From Massilia sp. erpn (lineage in GTDB: Bacteria; Pseudomonadota; Gammaproteobacteria; Burkholderiales; Burkholderiaceae_D), in assembly GCF_024400215.1 (NCBI RefSeq), contig NZ_CP053748.1, positions 4,898,001-4,962,000 of the forward strand: 64,000 nt of DNA. The letters are read 5' to 3'. Shown here piece after piece: positions 19,921 through 30,022 of this stretch (positions are counted from its first letter, which is position 1; the number at the start of each line of letters is the position of its first letter). The position numbers and the translations under genes are program-made. The notes below the pieces were generated by a model. That model saw nothing but the letters and a program-made list of their open reading frames with translations, did no database searches and was not told the DNA's origin.

Positions 19921-20834
19921 TGCTTCGCAACTCCCAATTTCATCATGCCGCGCAGGGCGTCGCGCACCTGGGGCGTGGCCGTATACGGATCGGCCGGATT
20001 ATTCTGATTGACGATGTCGTTCATGCGCTGCGCCACCCCGCCCAATGCCTGCGGATGCGAGAAGATGTAGAACTGGCCGTCGCCGATGCCTTTGAAGACG
20101 ATTTCCGCCACATCCTGCGCCATCACCTTGCCCGACATGACCGCCTTGTCCGTCATCGCCTGTGCGGCGAGCTGGCTGGCGGTCGGCGCGTCCGTCATTT
20201 TCACGTCCTCGGGACGGTTGCGGTGCGACTGGTTGATCCCGGTCGGCACAAAGTAGGGACAGAGCACCGAGGCGCCGATGGGCGCATCGACCAGCGCCAG
20301 ATCGTGATACAGGGATTCGCTCAGCGCCACCACCGCATGCTTGGACACATTGTAGACGCCCATCACCGGCGGGCAAAGCAGGCCGGCCATGGAGGAAGTA
20401 TTGACGATATGCCCTTCGTAATCCGGATCGCGCCTGGCGCAGTCCAGCATCAGCCGGGTGAAGATGCGCACGCCATGGATCACGCCCCAGACGTTCACGC
20501 CCAGCACCCATTCCCAATCGGACTCGGTATTTTCCCAGATCAGGCCACCGGAGCCGACGCCCGCATTATTGAACACCAGGTGCACCGCACCGTAAGCCTC
20601 CATCGCCGCATCGGCCAAGGCTTGCACTTCGTTGCCATTGCGCACGTCGCAGGACAGGCCGACCACTTTGGCGCCCTTGCTGCGCAAGTCTTCCATGGTA
20701 CGTTCCAGCGCATCGCGCTGCAAATCGCCCAGCACCAGCTTCATGCCCCGCCTATGCGCCTCGTAGGCGAATTCACGGCCCAGTCCACTGGCCCCGCCGG
20801 TAATGACGGCGACCCTGTCCTTGAAGTTTTTCAT
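19917..20834 (-). CDS. Short-chain dehydrogenase/reductase (SDR)
   Basis: This 305-residue NAD(P)-dependent oxidoreductase is longer than a minimal SDR. The cofactor loop TGGASGLGREF, the NNAG motif, catalytic Ser (NTSSMAG) and Tyr-Lys (YNVSK) are all present. The post-catalytic LCPYFVPTGI and the ~50-residue C-terminal extension suit the SDR subgroup acting on bulky or steroid/acyl substrates, but the substrate is not identifiable. It lies two bases after the MDR gene and overlaps the GNAT gene, within a lipid- or acyl-CoA-type catabolic operon. Confidence 0.88.
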   Translation of the reverse strand: MKNFKDRVAVITGGASGLGREFAYEAHRRGMKLVLGDLQRDALERTMEDLRSKGAKVVGLSCDVRNGNEVQALADAAMEAYGAVHLVFNNAGVGSGGLIWENTESDWEWVLGVNVWGVIHGVRIFTRLMLDCARRDPDYEGHIVNTSSMAGLLCPPVMGVYNVSKHAVVALSESLYHDLALVDAPIGASVLCPYFVPTGINQSHRNRPEDVKMTDAPTASQLAAQAMTDKAVMSGKVMAQDVAEIVFKGIGDGQFYIFSHPQALGGVAQRMNDIVNQNNPADPYTATPQVRDALRGMMKLGVAKQ

Positions 20835-20836
20835 TG

Positions 20837-21832
20837 TCAGATGAGTTTCACCAGTTGTTTGCCGAAGTTTCTGCCCTTGAGCAGTCCAATCAACGCTTCT
20901 GGCGCGGCCGCGAGGCCTTGCGCCACCGACTCACGATACTTTAACTTACCCTGCGCGACGAGAGCGCCCATTTCAGCCAGGCCTTGTGGCCACAGCTCCG
21001 GGTGCTCGGTGACGATGAAGCCACGCAGGTTGACACGGTTTTTCAGCAAGGCGCGCGAATTACGGATCGGGACATCCTCGCCGTTGTAGCCAGCGATCAT
21101 GCCACACAAGGCCACGCGCGCGAAAGCATTGGTCAGGCCCAGCGCCGTATCGAACACTTCGCCACCCACATTTTCAAAAATGGCATCGATGCCGTCCGGC
21201 GCGGCCGCCTTCAGATCGGCTTTCAGATTGCCTGCCTTGTAGTCGACGCAAGCGTCGAAGCCCAGCTCATCGACCACATAGTCGCATTTTTCCTTGCCGC
21301 CGGCGATCCCTACCGCGCGGCAGCCGCGCAGCTTGGCCAGCTGGCCCACGGCGCTGCCCACCGCGCCGCTGGCCGCCGATACGACTACCGTTTCGCCAGC
21401 CTTGGGCTGCATGATCTGATTCATGCCATACCAAGCGGTCATGCCGGGCATGCCGACCGCGCCCAAATACGCCGACAATGGAATGCCGGATACATCGAGC
21501 TTGCGCAGCAGGCTGCCGTCAGACACGCCGACTTCCGACCAGCCGAACATGCCGGCCACGAACTCGCCCACAGCGAATTGCGCATTGCGCGACGCGATCA
21601 CTTCGCCCACCGTGCCGCCGATCATGGTGGCGTCCAGCGGCTGCGGCGCGGCGTAGCTCTTTGCCTCGCTCATGCGGCCGCGCATGTACGGGTCCAGCGA
21701 CAGATAATGCACGCGCACCATCAGCTCCCCCTCGGCCAGCTGCGGCAAAGCCACGCTCTCCAGCCGGAAGTTCTCCGCCTTGATTTCGCCACGGGGACGG
21801 GATGCCAGAACGATGCGTTGGTATGTTGCCAT
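20837..21832 (-). CDS. NADP-dependent medium-chain oxidoreductase (zinc-independent, CurA/leukotriene-reductase-like)
   Basis: The 331-residue MDR-superfamily protein matches the double-bond reductase group. It has YLSLDPYMRGRM near residue 50, the Rossmann motif SAASGAVGSAVGQLAK, and IFENVGGEVFD. The zinc ligands of alcohol dehydrogenases are absent. Relatives reduce alpha,beta-unsaturated ketones or enals with NADPH. It sits between two SDR genes (gaps of 15 and 2 bases) in the thiolase operon. Confidence 0.9.
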   Translation of the reverse strand: MATYQRIVLASRPRGEIKAENFRLESVALPQLAEGELMVRVHYLSLDPYMRGRMSEAKSYAAPQPLDATMIGGTVGEVIASRNAQFAVGEFVAGMFGWSEVGVSDGSLLRKLDVSGIPLSAYLGAVGMPGMTAWYGMNQIMQPKAGETVVVSAASGAVGSAVGQLAKLRGCRAVGIAGGKEKCDYVVDELGFDACVDYKAGNLKADLKAAAPDGIDAIFENVGGEVFDTALGLTNAFARVALCGMIAGYNGEDVPIRNSRALLKNRVNLRGFIVTEHPELWPQGLAEMGALVAQGKLKYRESVAQGLAAAPEALIGLLKGRNFGKQLVKLI

Positions 21833-21847
21833 TCAAACTCCTACTTT

Positions 21848-22630
21848 TTAAACTGCGGACACGCCTCCATCGATAGCCAGCGTTTGTCCGGTGATATGGC
21901 GCCCTGCTGCCGATGCAAACAGCACCACGGCGCCTTTGAGATCCTCATCGCCGCCCAGGCGGCCCAGCGGCGCGCCCATTGCCAGCTTCTCTTCGCCTAT
22001 TGCATGCAGCACGCCGGCCGTCATTTTAGAGGGGAAGAAGCCGGGAGCGATAGCGTTCACATTAATTCCGTAGGCGCCCCACTCGCCCGCCAGGGTGCGC
22101 GTGAAGTTGACCACCGCCGCTTTCGAGGTGTTGTAGGCGATGGTTTTCATGGTTCCCGGCGGATTGCCCGCCAGCCCGGCAATCGAGGCGATATTGATGA
22201 TGCGGCCCGCCTTGCGCGGAATCATGGAGCGCTTGGCCACCGCCTGCGACAGCAGGAAGATGCTGCGCACGTTCAGGTTCATCACCTTGTCCCACGCTTC
22301 CAGCGGGTAGTCCTCGGCCGGCGCGCCCCATGTGGCCCCGGCGTTGTTCACCAGGATATCGATATGGCCCAGATGGCCCAGCGCCGCGTCGACCAGCGGG
22401 TTCACGGCCTCTTCCTGCGACAGATCGGCGGCGCAGGCATAGGCCGTCACGCCCTGGCTGGCGAGGAAGGCGACGGCTTCATCGAGCTCGCTCTGCTTGC
22501 GCGCCGAAACCACCACGGCCGCGCCCTGCTCGCCGAGCGCCAGCGCCATTTGCAGGCCGAGTCCACGCGAACCGCCGGTGACCAGGGCTGTTTTGCCTTT
22601 CAGGCTGAATAATTCCTGGGTCGTGCTCAT
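21848..22630 (-). CDS. SDR family oxidoreductase
   Basis: The 260-residue classical SDR shows TGGSRGLGLQ, NNAGATWG, the Ser in NIASIAG, YNTSK and the C-terminal GQTLAIDGG typical of FabG-like enzymes. The start at 22630 (MSTTQELFSLKG) overlaps the stop of the Dabb gene by 4 bases. A role in oxidising or reducing a hydroxy-acyl or alcohol intermediate of the thiolase pathway is likely but inferred. Confidence 0.9.
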   Translation of the reverse strand: MSTTQELFSLKGKTALVTGGSRGLGLQMALALGEQGAAVVVSARKQSELDEAVAFLASQGVTAYACAADLSQEEAVNPLVDAALGHLGHIDILVNNAGATWGAPAEDYPLEAWDKVMNLNVRSIFLLSQAVAKRSMIPRKAGRIINIASIAGLAGNPPGTMKTIAYNTSKAAVVNFTRTLAGEWGAYGINVNAIAPGFFPSKMTAGVLHAIGEEKLAMGAPLGRLGGDEDLKGAVVLFASAAGRHITGQTLAIDGGVSAV

Positions 22631-22929
22631 AGGGCATAGTCCATGCACTGGCGCGCATCGCGCACCGCGCCGAAGAAGGGTTTCAAGGCCTGGTGTTCAG
22701 GGTGGGACTGGTAGGCGTCCAGCGCTTCCTTGCTGGCGAAGGCGGAATACAGCACCACGTCGTAGGTCGCTTCCAGGTCCGGTTGGGCGATGGCGACTTC
22801 AAAGGCGAGGATGCCCGGCACCAGTTTGGAGCAGGCGTCCAGCATTTCCTTCATCTTGCGCGCGTTGGCGGCGCGGTCGGCGCCTTCCGCATGGTCCTTC
22901 AGCTTCCACATCACGATATGCTTGATCAT
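22627..22929 (-). CDS. Dabb (stress-responsive A/B barrel) domain protein
   Basis: The 100-residue protein opens MIKHIVMWKLK, has LVPGILAFEVAI and a YDVVLYSAFASKEALDAYQSHPEH stretch; these are Dabb-domain hallmarks. Dabb proteins form ferredoxin-like dimers, and some act as small decarboxylases, cyclases or scaffold proteins. One base separates it from the thiolase stop, and it overlaps the SDR start, so it belongs firmly to this operon. Confidence 0.86.
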   Translation of the reverse strand: MIKHIVMWKLKDHAEGADRAANARKMKEMLDACSKLVPGILAFEVAIAQPDLEATYDVVLYSAFASKEALDAYQSHPEHQALKPFFGAVRDARQCMDYAL

Positions 22930-22930
22930 C

Positions 22931-24109
<1,179 letters not shown>

Positions 24110-24317
24110 GAAAGTCTCCTCTGTAAGTTGTAATGGTGCCGGGTGGTAGCGGACGAGAATAGCATAGATTAGTACGGTCGTTCGCAGGCCGGAAAGATGG
24201 TCATTTTGTAAGCTTCGCGTAAGTTTCAAGCAAGCATGACGTAAGGTTCAGCGCACACACTCCATGATGCTGAAGTAGTAACAGCATATAAATTATTATT
24301 ATTTGGAGACACAAACC

Positions 24318-26021
24318 ATGGCAATTACCTCAGGTACCGCCGACATGCGTAAAGCGGGCGGGGGCAAGGACGCCCCGATGACCGCCGAAGAGAAGAAGGT
24401 GATTTTCGCCTCCTCCCTCGGCACCGTGTTCGAGTGGTACGACTTCTACCTTTACGGCTCGCTGGCCTCGATCATCGCCAAGCAGTTCTTCATCGGCGAT
24501 CCGACCACCACCTTCATCTTCGCCCTGCTGGCCTTCGCCGCAGGCTTTATCGTACGTCCATTCGGCGCCCTGGTCTTTGGCCGCCTGGGCGATATGATCG
24601 GCCGCAAATACACCTTCCTGGTGACGATCCTCATCATGGGCTTGTCCACCTTCATCGTCGGCCTGCTGCCGGGCCACGCCACCATCGGCATCGCGGCCCC
24701 GATCATCCTTGTCGGCCTGCGCCTGCTGCAAGGCCTGGCGCTGGGCGGCGAGTACGGCGGCGCGGCCACCTATGTGGCCGAACATGCGCCGCACGGCAAG
24801 CGCGGCCTGTTCACCGCCTGGATCCAGACCACGGCGACCCTCGGCTTCTTCCTCTCCCTGCTGGTGATCCTGGCGACCCGCCTGGCCATCGGCGAAGAAG
24901 GCTTTGCCGCCTGGGGCTGGCGCATTCCCTTCCTGGTGTCCGTGGTCCTGCTGGGCATCTCGGTGTGGATCCGCCTGTCGATGAACGAATCGCCGGCTTT
25001 CGCCAAAATGAAGGCGGAAGGCAAAACTTCCAAAGCGCCGCTGTCGGAAGCCTTCGGCCAGTGGAAAAACCTGAAAATCGTGGTGTTCGCCCTGATCGGC
25101 CTGACCATGGGCCAGGCCGTGGTGTGGTACACCGGCCAGTTCTACGCCCTGTTCTTCATGCTGCAGACGCTGAAGATCGATATCGCCACCGCGAATATCC
25201 TGATCGCCATTGCCCTGTTGCTGGCAACGCCGTTCTTCATCTTCTTCGGCAGCCTGTCGGACAGGATCGGCCGCAAGTGGATCATCCTGGGCGGCTGCGT
25301 CATCGCCGCCGCCACTTACTTCCCCCTGTTTAACGGCCTGACCCACTACGGCAATCCGCAGCTGGAAGCGGCGCTGAAAAACTCGCCGGTGGTGGTGGTG
25401 GCCGATCCGTCATCCTGCCACTTCCAGTTCAACGCCACGGGCGAGAAGAAATTCCCGTCCTCCTGCGATATCGCCACCGCCATGCTGTCGCGTTCCTCGG
25501 TGGCTTACACCCGCCAGGACGCGCCTGCCGGTGCGGTCGCCGTGGTCAAGGTCGGCGACAAGGAAATCCAGTCCTTCAACGCCACCATGACCACCGACGG
25601 CCATAGCTTCGACGCCGACAGCAAGAAGAAGGAAGCCGACCTGAAAAAAGTGATGGGCGATGCGATCAAGGCCGCCGGCTATCCGGCCAAGGCCGATCCC
25701 GAGCAGATCAACAAGCCGATGATGGTGCTGCTGCTGTTCATACTGGTGCTGTACGTGACCATGGTCTACGGCCCGATCGCCGCCATGCTGGTGGAGATGT
25801 TCCCGACCCGCATCCGCTACACCTCCATGTCCCTGCCTTACCATATTGGCAACGGCTGGTTCGGCGGCCTGCTGCCCACCACCGCCTTCGCGCTGGTGGC
25901 CTTCAAGGGCGATATCTACTACGGGCTGTGGTATCCGATCGTGATCGCACTGGCAACGGTGGTGATCGGCGCCCTCTTCATCCGCGAAACCAAGGACAAC
26001 AATATCTACGCGGCTGACTAA
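24318..26021 (+). CDS. MHS-family MFS transporter with large extracytoplasmic loop
   Basis: The 567-residue proton symporter belongs to the metabolite:H+ symporter family (alpha-ketoglutarate, proline/betaine, shikimate permease relatives). Signatures include GTVFEWYDFYLYG at TM1, GRLGDMIGRKYTF between TM2 and TM3, LRLLQGLALGGEYGGAATYVAE and the matching SDRIGRKWIILGG. Between the predicted TM9 and TM10, about 110 hydrophilic residues are inserted, with two Cys 16 apart and many Lys/Asp. The final TMs include MLVEMFPTRIRYT. The ATG at 24318 has GGAGA upstream. It is divergent from the thiolase operon, so import of that pathway's substrate is a possible role. A TATAAA box lies at 24287. Confidence 0.88.
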   Translation: MAITSGTADMRKAGGGKDAPMTAEEKKVIFASSLGTVFEWYDFYLYGSLASIIAKQFFIGDPTTTFIFALLAFAAGFIVRPFGALVFGRLGDMIGRKYTFLVTILIMGLSTFIVGLLPGHATIGIAAPIILVGLRLLQGLALGGEYGGAATYVAEHAPHGKRGLFTAWIQTTATLGFFLSLLVILATRLAIGEEGFAAWGWRIPFLVSVVLLGISVWIRLSMNESPAFAKMKAEGKTSKAPLSEAFGQWKNLKIVVFALIGLTMGQAVVWYTGQFYALFFMLQTLKIDIATANILIAIALLLATPFFIFFGSLSDRIGRKWIILGGCVIAAATYFPLFNGLTHYGNPQLEAALKNSPVVVVADPSSCHFQFNATGEKKFPSSCDIATAMLSRSSVAYTRQDAPAGAVAVVKVGDKEIQSFNATMTTDGHSFDADSKKKEADLKKVMGDAIKAAGYPAKADPEQINKPMMVLLLFILVLYVTMVYGPIAAMLVEMFPTRIRYTSMSLPYHIGNGWFGGLLPTTAFALVAFKGDIYYGLWYPIVIALATVVIGALFIRETKDNNIYAAD

Positions 26022-26059
26022 AGTCCCGGTGGGCGGCATGGCCGCCTGTCGTTCTTGCG

Positions 26060-26083
26060 ACCGCCCTTCGGGGCGGTTTTTTT
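26060..26083 (+). terminator. Rho-independent terminator of the MHS transporter
   Basis: A stem ACCGCCC/GGGCGGT with a stable TTCG tetraloop, then seven T. It lies 38 bases after the stop codon and just before the end of the convergent GGDEF-EAL gene. Confidence 0.92.
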
Positions 26084-26087
26084 CTGC

Positions 26088-29000
26088 TCAGGCGACGGCC
26101 AGGCCGATCCGATGCTGGCGGAACGCTTCGCGGATGCAGGCGCGCAGCTGCTCGTCGTCCCAGGGCTTGGTGAAGAAGCGGTAGATGGCGCCGCGGTTGA
26201 TGGCATCGATGACCGATTCCAGATCGGCATAGCCGGACAGGACGATGCGTATCGTGTCCGGATACAGATCCTTGACGCGGCTGAGGAATTCGGTGCCGCT
26301 CATATCGGGCATGCGTTGATCCGACACCACCACCTGCACCTCGTTGACGGCCAGCAGCCGGAAAGCTTCTTCGGCGTTGACGGCGGCAAGGATTTTATAG
26401 CCATCGCTGCGCAAGGCGCGGCCCAGCGCACGCACGATATTCGCTTCGTCATCCAGCAGCAGGATGGTGTGCGGCGTTTCGTCCACCTCGCCCAAGGCCA
26501 GCTTGCGGTGACTCGACAGCAGCTGGGCGAAACCCTGGGGCGGCAAGGCGCGGCTGAAAAACTGGCCCTGGATCTCGTCGCAGTTGCGGCGCCGCAGATA
26601 ACTCACCTGCTCTTCCGTTTCCACGCCCTGCGCCACCACCGTCGCATGCAGGTTATGGGCCAGCGCGATCACGGCATTGCAGATGGCGGCATCGTCCGGC
26701 ACGGTCGTGATATCGCGCACGAAGGAGCGGTCGATCTTCAGGTGGCTGATCGGGAAGCGTTTCAGATAACTGAACGAGGATTGGCCGGTGCCGAACTGGT
26801 CGAGGATCAGGCGCACGCCCAACGCATGCAGCTCGCGCAGCCTTTCGCCGGCCGCCTCCGTGTCGCGCATGACGGCGCTTTCCGTGATCTCCAGCGCGAG
26901 CTGGCGCGGTTCCAGCCGATAACGCTCCAGCGCCTGGCGCACGGTGGTGAGCAAATCCGGCTGATTAAACTGGCCGGGCGACAGATTGACCGAGATGGTC
27001 GGCACCGGCAGGCCTTCGCGCAGCCAGGCGGCAATCTGGGCGCAGACATTGTCGATGGCCCAGACGCCGAACGGCAGCAGCAAGCCGCTTTCCTCGGCCA
27101 GGCGGATGAATTCCTTGGGGCCGACGATGCCGCGCGTCGGGTGATACCAGCGCATCAGCGCCTCGGCCCCGGTGATCATGCCGTTGACCAGGCTGACCTG
27201 GGGCTGATAGTGCATCATCAGTTCCTTGTGCTCCAGTGCGCGGCGCAGTTCGGCCTCCATGGCAAAGCGCGCCGTGGCGCGCGCATTCATTTCCGGGCCG
27301 TAGAAGCGGAAGGTGTTGCCGCCCGCCGCCTTGGCGTCGTGCATGGCGAGATTGGCATGACGCAGGGCCGCTGCCACTTCCACGCTGTCGTCCGGATACA
27401 GGCTGATGCCGATGGAAGCCGATGGTGTCAGGCCGTCCGGCCCATCCGCCAGGGGCCGGGACAGCGCGGCCAGCATCGCGCCGGCGGCGCTTTCCGCCGC
27501 AGTGGCCGATTCCAGCTGCGGCAGCACCACCAGAAATTCGTCCGCGCCCAGGCGGGCGGCGACACCGCTGCCTCCCGCCGCGCTCTCCAGGCGGCGCGCC
27601 ACTTCGGCCAGCATCCTGTCGCCTTGATCGTGGCCGAGCGTGTCGTTGACGTCACGGAAGCGGTCCAGGTCGACGCTGAAGACGGCCACTTTGCGGCTGC
27701 TGTCCTTGCTGTCGGCCGCCAGCTTTTGCAGGCTGCTTTCCAGGGTAAAGCGGTTGGCCAGCCCGGTCAGGCTGTCGTAATTGGCGTGGCGGCTCAGCTG
27801 CTCCTGTATGCGCTGACGCTCGGCGGCGGCGCGCAGGCTGTGCAGCGTACCGCTCAGCGCGGCGGCAATGGCATGCAGCATGGCGATTTCCGCTTCGCTG
27901 AATGGCCGCAGATGCTCGGAGTACAGGCTGAGACAGCCGATCATGCTGCCCTGATGCTGCAATGGCATGGCGATGCAGGCGCCTAGTCCGCGCGGCAGGC
28001 TGCCCGTGCGCCACGCTGCGAATTTGCCGCTGGCGCCGACGTTGGCCGTCATCACCGTGCGCCGTTCCGCGATGGCGGCGCCGGCACCCACGCAGCGCTG
28101 GCGGTCATGCCCCCAACCCAGATCAAGCTGGGCGATGTAATCGCGGTCGCTGCCCGCATGCGCCGCCAGTTCCACATTGCGCTCACGGTCGCTGCGCGCC
28201 AGACCGGCCCAGGCAATGCGGTAGCCGGCATCCACCAGATGCTGGCAGACAGTTTGCAGCAACAGGGGTTCATCCGAGCTCTGCGCCAGCGTCTCGGTGC
28301 AGCTTTGCAACAGCCGGCGCGCGCGTTCCAGACTGGCGTTACTCTCTTCCACATCCGCGCGGCGGCGCTCCACCGCTTCCATTTCAGCCGCCACGCCGGC
28401 CAGCGTATTGGCCAGTACGGTAAATTCATTCTTGCCTGTTGCGTCCCCCCCGGCGGGCAGCGTGGCAGCGCCGCCCTTCTTCCGTCCACTGGCGGCCGCC
28501 AGCACAGCGGCGGCGCGCGCCCTTTGCACGCTGATATAGTCGCCGGCGATGATGTCGCTGGCCAGTTGTATGCATTCGCGCAACGTGACGTCGACGCCGG
28601 CCGTAATGCGGCGCGCCAGCCAACTCCCAAGCAGCAACCCGATCAGCGGGGCGGCCAGCAACACCGCGAAAGCGATCGTGGCGGCGCGGCTGGCTTGCTG
28701 GTGGGCGGCGGCATCGGCATCCCGGGCGAGGCGCTGCAACTGCTCCAGCAAGGGTTGCAATGCCGCGTTGCGCACCGCGCCCTGCAGTCCCATATCGTTG
28801 CTCGCCACGGCAACCGCCTGGGCCTGCGCGCGCAGGTCCGGCAAGCCGCTGCGCTGCGCCACCTCGCGCATCAGGGCGCGCAAAGCATCCATATCGCCGG
28901 TACGGGCCACAAGCAAGGCTTGCTGGCTGCGCAGCAACACCGTCTTCTCGCCGTTTTGATAGTTGGACTCCGCATTCGCGGCATAGCCATGCGCGCCCAG

Positions 29001-29123
29001 GGCCGATAGCGCAGCCAGCAGCAGCGGCAGAGCCAGGGCCGCCAGCGCAAGATTCAGACGCTGGCGTAAGCCAAGCCGGTCCAGTTTCCCCAGTCGCCTA
29101 CCCGATTCAGGCGTGGCTGACAT
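26088..29123 (-). CDS. GAF-GGDEF-EAL-REC membrane protein with degenerate active sites
   Basis: The 1011-residue protein has TM helices at about 24-46 and 147-169, a coiled/HAMP-like linker, a GAF domain (~265-435), GGDEF (~445-605), EAL (~625-865) and an unusual C-terminal receiver domain (~885-1003) with acceptor Asp935 and the RpfG-type SGYADLESVIDAINRGAIYRFF...KPW. The GGDEF signature is GADEF (526-530). In the EAL domain, E654 (EALMRW), the NLSP Asn, EITES and LKID Lys are kept, but DDFGTG reads DQFGTG (Q776) and AEGVET reads AQGVET (Q832). These residues normally bind metal and act as general base, so phosphodiesterase activity is doubtful. A c-di-GMP-sensing or regulatory role under phosphorylation is inferred. 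Confidence 0.9.
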   Translation of the reverse strand: MSATPESGRRLGKLDRLGLRQRLNLALAALALPLLLAALSALGAHGYAANAESNYQNGEKTVLLRSQQALLVARTGDMDALRALMREVAQRSGLPDLRAQAQAVAVASNDMGLQGAVRNAALQPLLEQLQRLARDADAAAHQQASRAATIAFAVLLAAPLIGLLLGSWLARRITAGVDVTLRECIQLASDIIAGDYISVQRARAAAVLAAASGRKKGGAATLPAGGDATGKNEFTVLANTLAGVAAEMEAVERRRADVEESNASLERARRLLQSCTETLAQSSDEPLLLQTVCQHLVDAGYRIAWAGLARSDRERNVELAAHAGSDRDYIAQLDLGWGHDRQRCVGAGAAIAERRTVMTANVGASGKFAAWRTGSLPRGLGACIAMPLQHQGSMIGCLSLYSEHLRPFSEAEIAMLHAIAAALSGTLHSLRAAAERQRIQEQLSRHANYDSLTGLANRFTLESSLQKLAADSKDSSRKVAVFSVDLDRFRDVNDTLGHDQGDRMLAEVARRLESAAGGSGVAARLGADEFLVVLPQLESATAAESAAGAMLAALSRPLADGPDGLTPSASIGISLYPDDSVEVAAALRHANLAMHDAKAAGGNTFRFYGPEMNARATARFAMEAELRRALEHKELMMHYQPQVSLVNGMITGAEALMRWYHPTRGIVGPKEFIRLAEESGLLLPFGVWAIDNVCAQIAAWLREGLPVPTISVNLSPGQFNQPDLLTTVRQALERYRLEPRQLALEITESAVMRDTEAAGERLRELHALGVRLILDQFGTGQSSFSYLKRFPISHLKIDRSFVRDITTVPDDAAICNAVIALAHNLHATVVAQGVETEEQVSYLRRRNCDEIQGQFFSRALPPQGFAQLLSSHRKLALGEVDETPHTILLLDDEANIVRALGRALRSDGYKILAAVNAEEAFRLLAVNEVQVVVSDQRMPDMSGTEFLSRVKDLYPDTIRIVLSGYADLESVIDAINRGAIYRFFTKPWDDEQLRACIREAFRQHRIGLAVA

Positions 29124-29264
29124 GAACGCACCACTTTCTCATGAGGCACCTCCGCGAAGGATGGACTGCGCATCAGAAAATCGCACCTGCTCAAAAAGTG
29201 TAGCGCGTTTCCGCGGGGCGAAAGGAGAAAATTGGGCATTGCGCATGGTGGGAAAATCTCCGTT

Positions 29265-29303
29265 CAATCAATAAATCAAAATATTCAATTGATTTATTGA
29301 TTG
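29265..29303. repeat. AT-rich perfect 15-bp inverted repeat
   Basis: The arms CAATCAATAAATCAA and TTGATTTATTGATTG pair perfectly around a 9-base centre. It lies between the stop of the GST gene and the start of the GGDEF-EAL-REC gene, both on the minus strand. It could be a terminator without a T-run or an operator for the downstream gene. Confidence 0.7.
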
Positions 29304-29326
29304 TTAGAATGATTTTGCCTGTCGTC

Positions 29327-29986
29327 TTAATCGCGCTCCGGCGCTCCTAAAGGGAACAGCGCGCGATAAGGGCGCGCCTCTTCCACCGCTCGCGCAAAGG
29401 ACGGCCGGGCCAGCAGGCGTGCGCGGTAGGCGCGCAGTAGCGGGTAACTATCCGCAATCCGATGCGTCCAGTCGGCATAAAACAATGAAGGTGCTGCCGC
29501 GCAGTCCGCCAACGTGAAATCCTTGCCGCCGGCCCAGTCGCGCCCGGCCAAATGCTTTTCCAGCCAGGCATAAGCCAACTCCAGTTTGGCTTGCGCGAAC
29601 TCCAGCCCCTCTTTCCGCTTATCCGCAACGCCGGTCAGCGCGCCATTCACTGCATGCTGCACGGGACTCATGACGTGCAGGTCGAAAAAGCGGTCCAGGA
29701 AACGCACATCGAGGGCAGCAGCTGGATTCCCGGGCAGCAGGCGCATGGGCCCGGGATGACTGAGTTGCAGATACTCGATGATGATGCTGGTTTCGAGCAC
29801 TTGCCGCTCGCCGTCCAGCAGCAAAGGGAATTTGGCCAGCGGCCAGCGCCGCAGCCACTCCGCCACATGCTGCGGCGTATCCGGCCCGATGCAGCGGAAT
29901 TCAAAAGGCAGATCGTTTTCGTACAGCGCGATCAGCACCTTCTGGGTATAGGAGGAAAATGGATGACCATACAGCGCAAGCGACAT
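29327..29986 (-). CDS. Glutathione S-transferase family protein
   Basis: The 219-residue GST has an N-terminal thioredoxin-like domain (LALYGHPFSSYTQKV, with Ser/Tyr as candidate glutathione-activating residues), the KFPLLLDGE and ETSIIIEYL glutathione-binding segment, and an all-helical C-terminal domain containing the FTLADCAAAP motif. The ATG at 29986 has GGAGG eight bases upstream. It is the third gene of the arsR-type/SRPBCC operon, 36 bases after the SRPBCC gene. Its substrate is unknown. Confidence 0.9.
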   Translation of the reverse strand: MSLALYGHPFSSYTQKVLIALYENDLPFEFRCIGPDTPQHVAEWLRRWPLAKFPLLLDGERQVLETSIIIEYLQLSHPGPMRLLPGNPAAALDVRFLDRFFDLHVMSPVQHAVNGALTGVADKRKEGLEFAQAKLELAYAWLEKHLAGRDWAGGKDFTLADCAAAPSLFYADWTHRIADSYPLLRAYRARLLARPSFARAVEEARPYRALFPLGAPERD

Positions 29987-30022
29987 ATTCAGCACCTCCA
30001 GAAAATAGTGTGGGGCCGCCCT

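Noticed and set aside
26055..27986. Long open frame on the plus strand over the GGDEF-EAL-REC gene
   Set aside because: It is antisense to a gene with complete domain motifs and its protein is rich in His/Gln/Arg with no domain pattern, as expected from GC-rich antisense frames.
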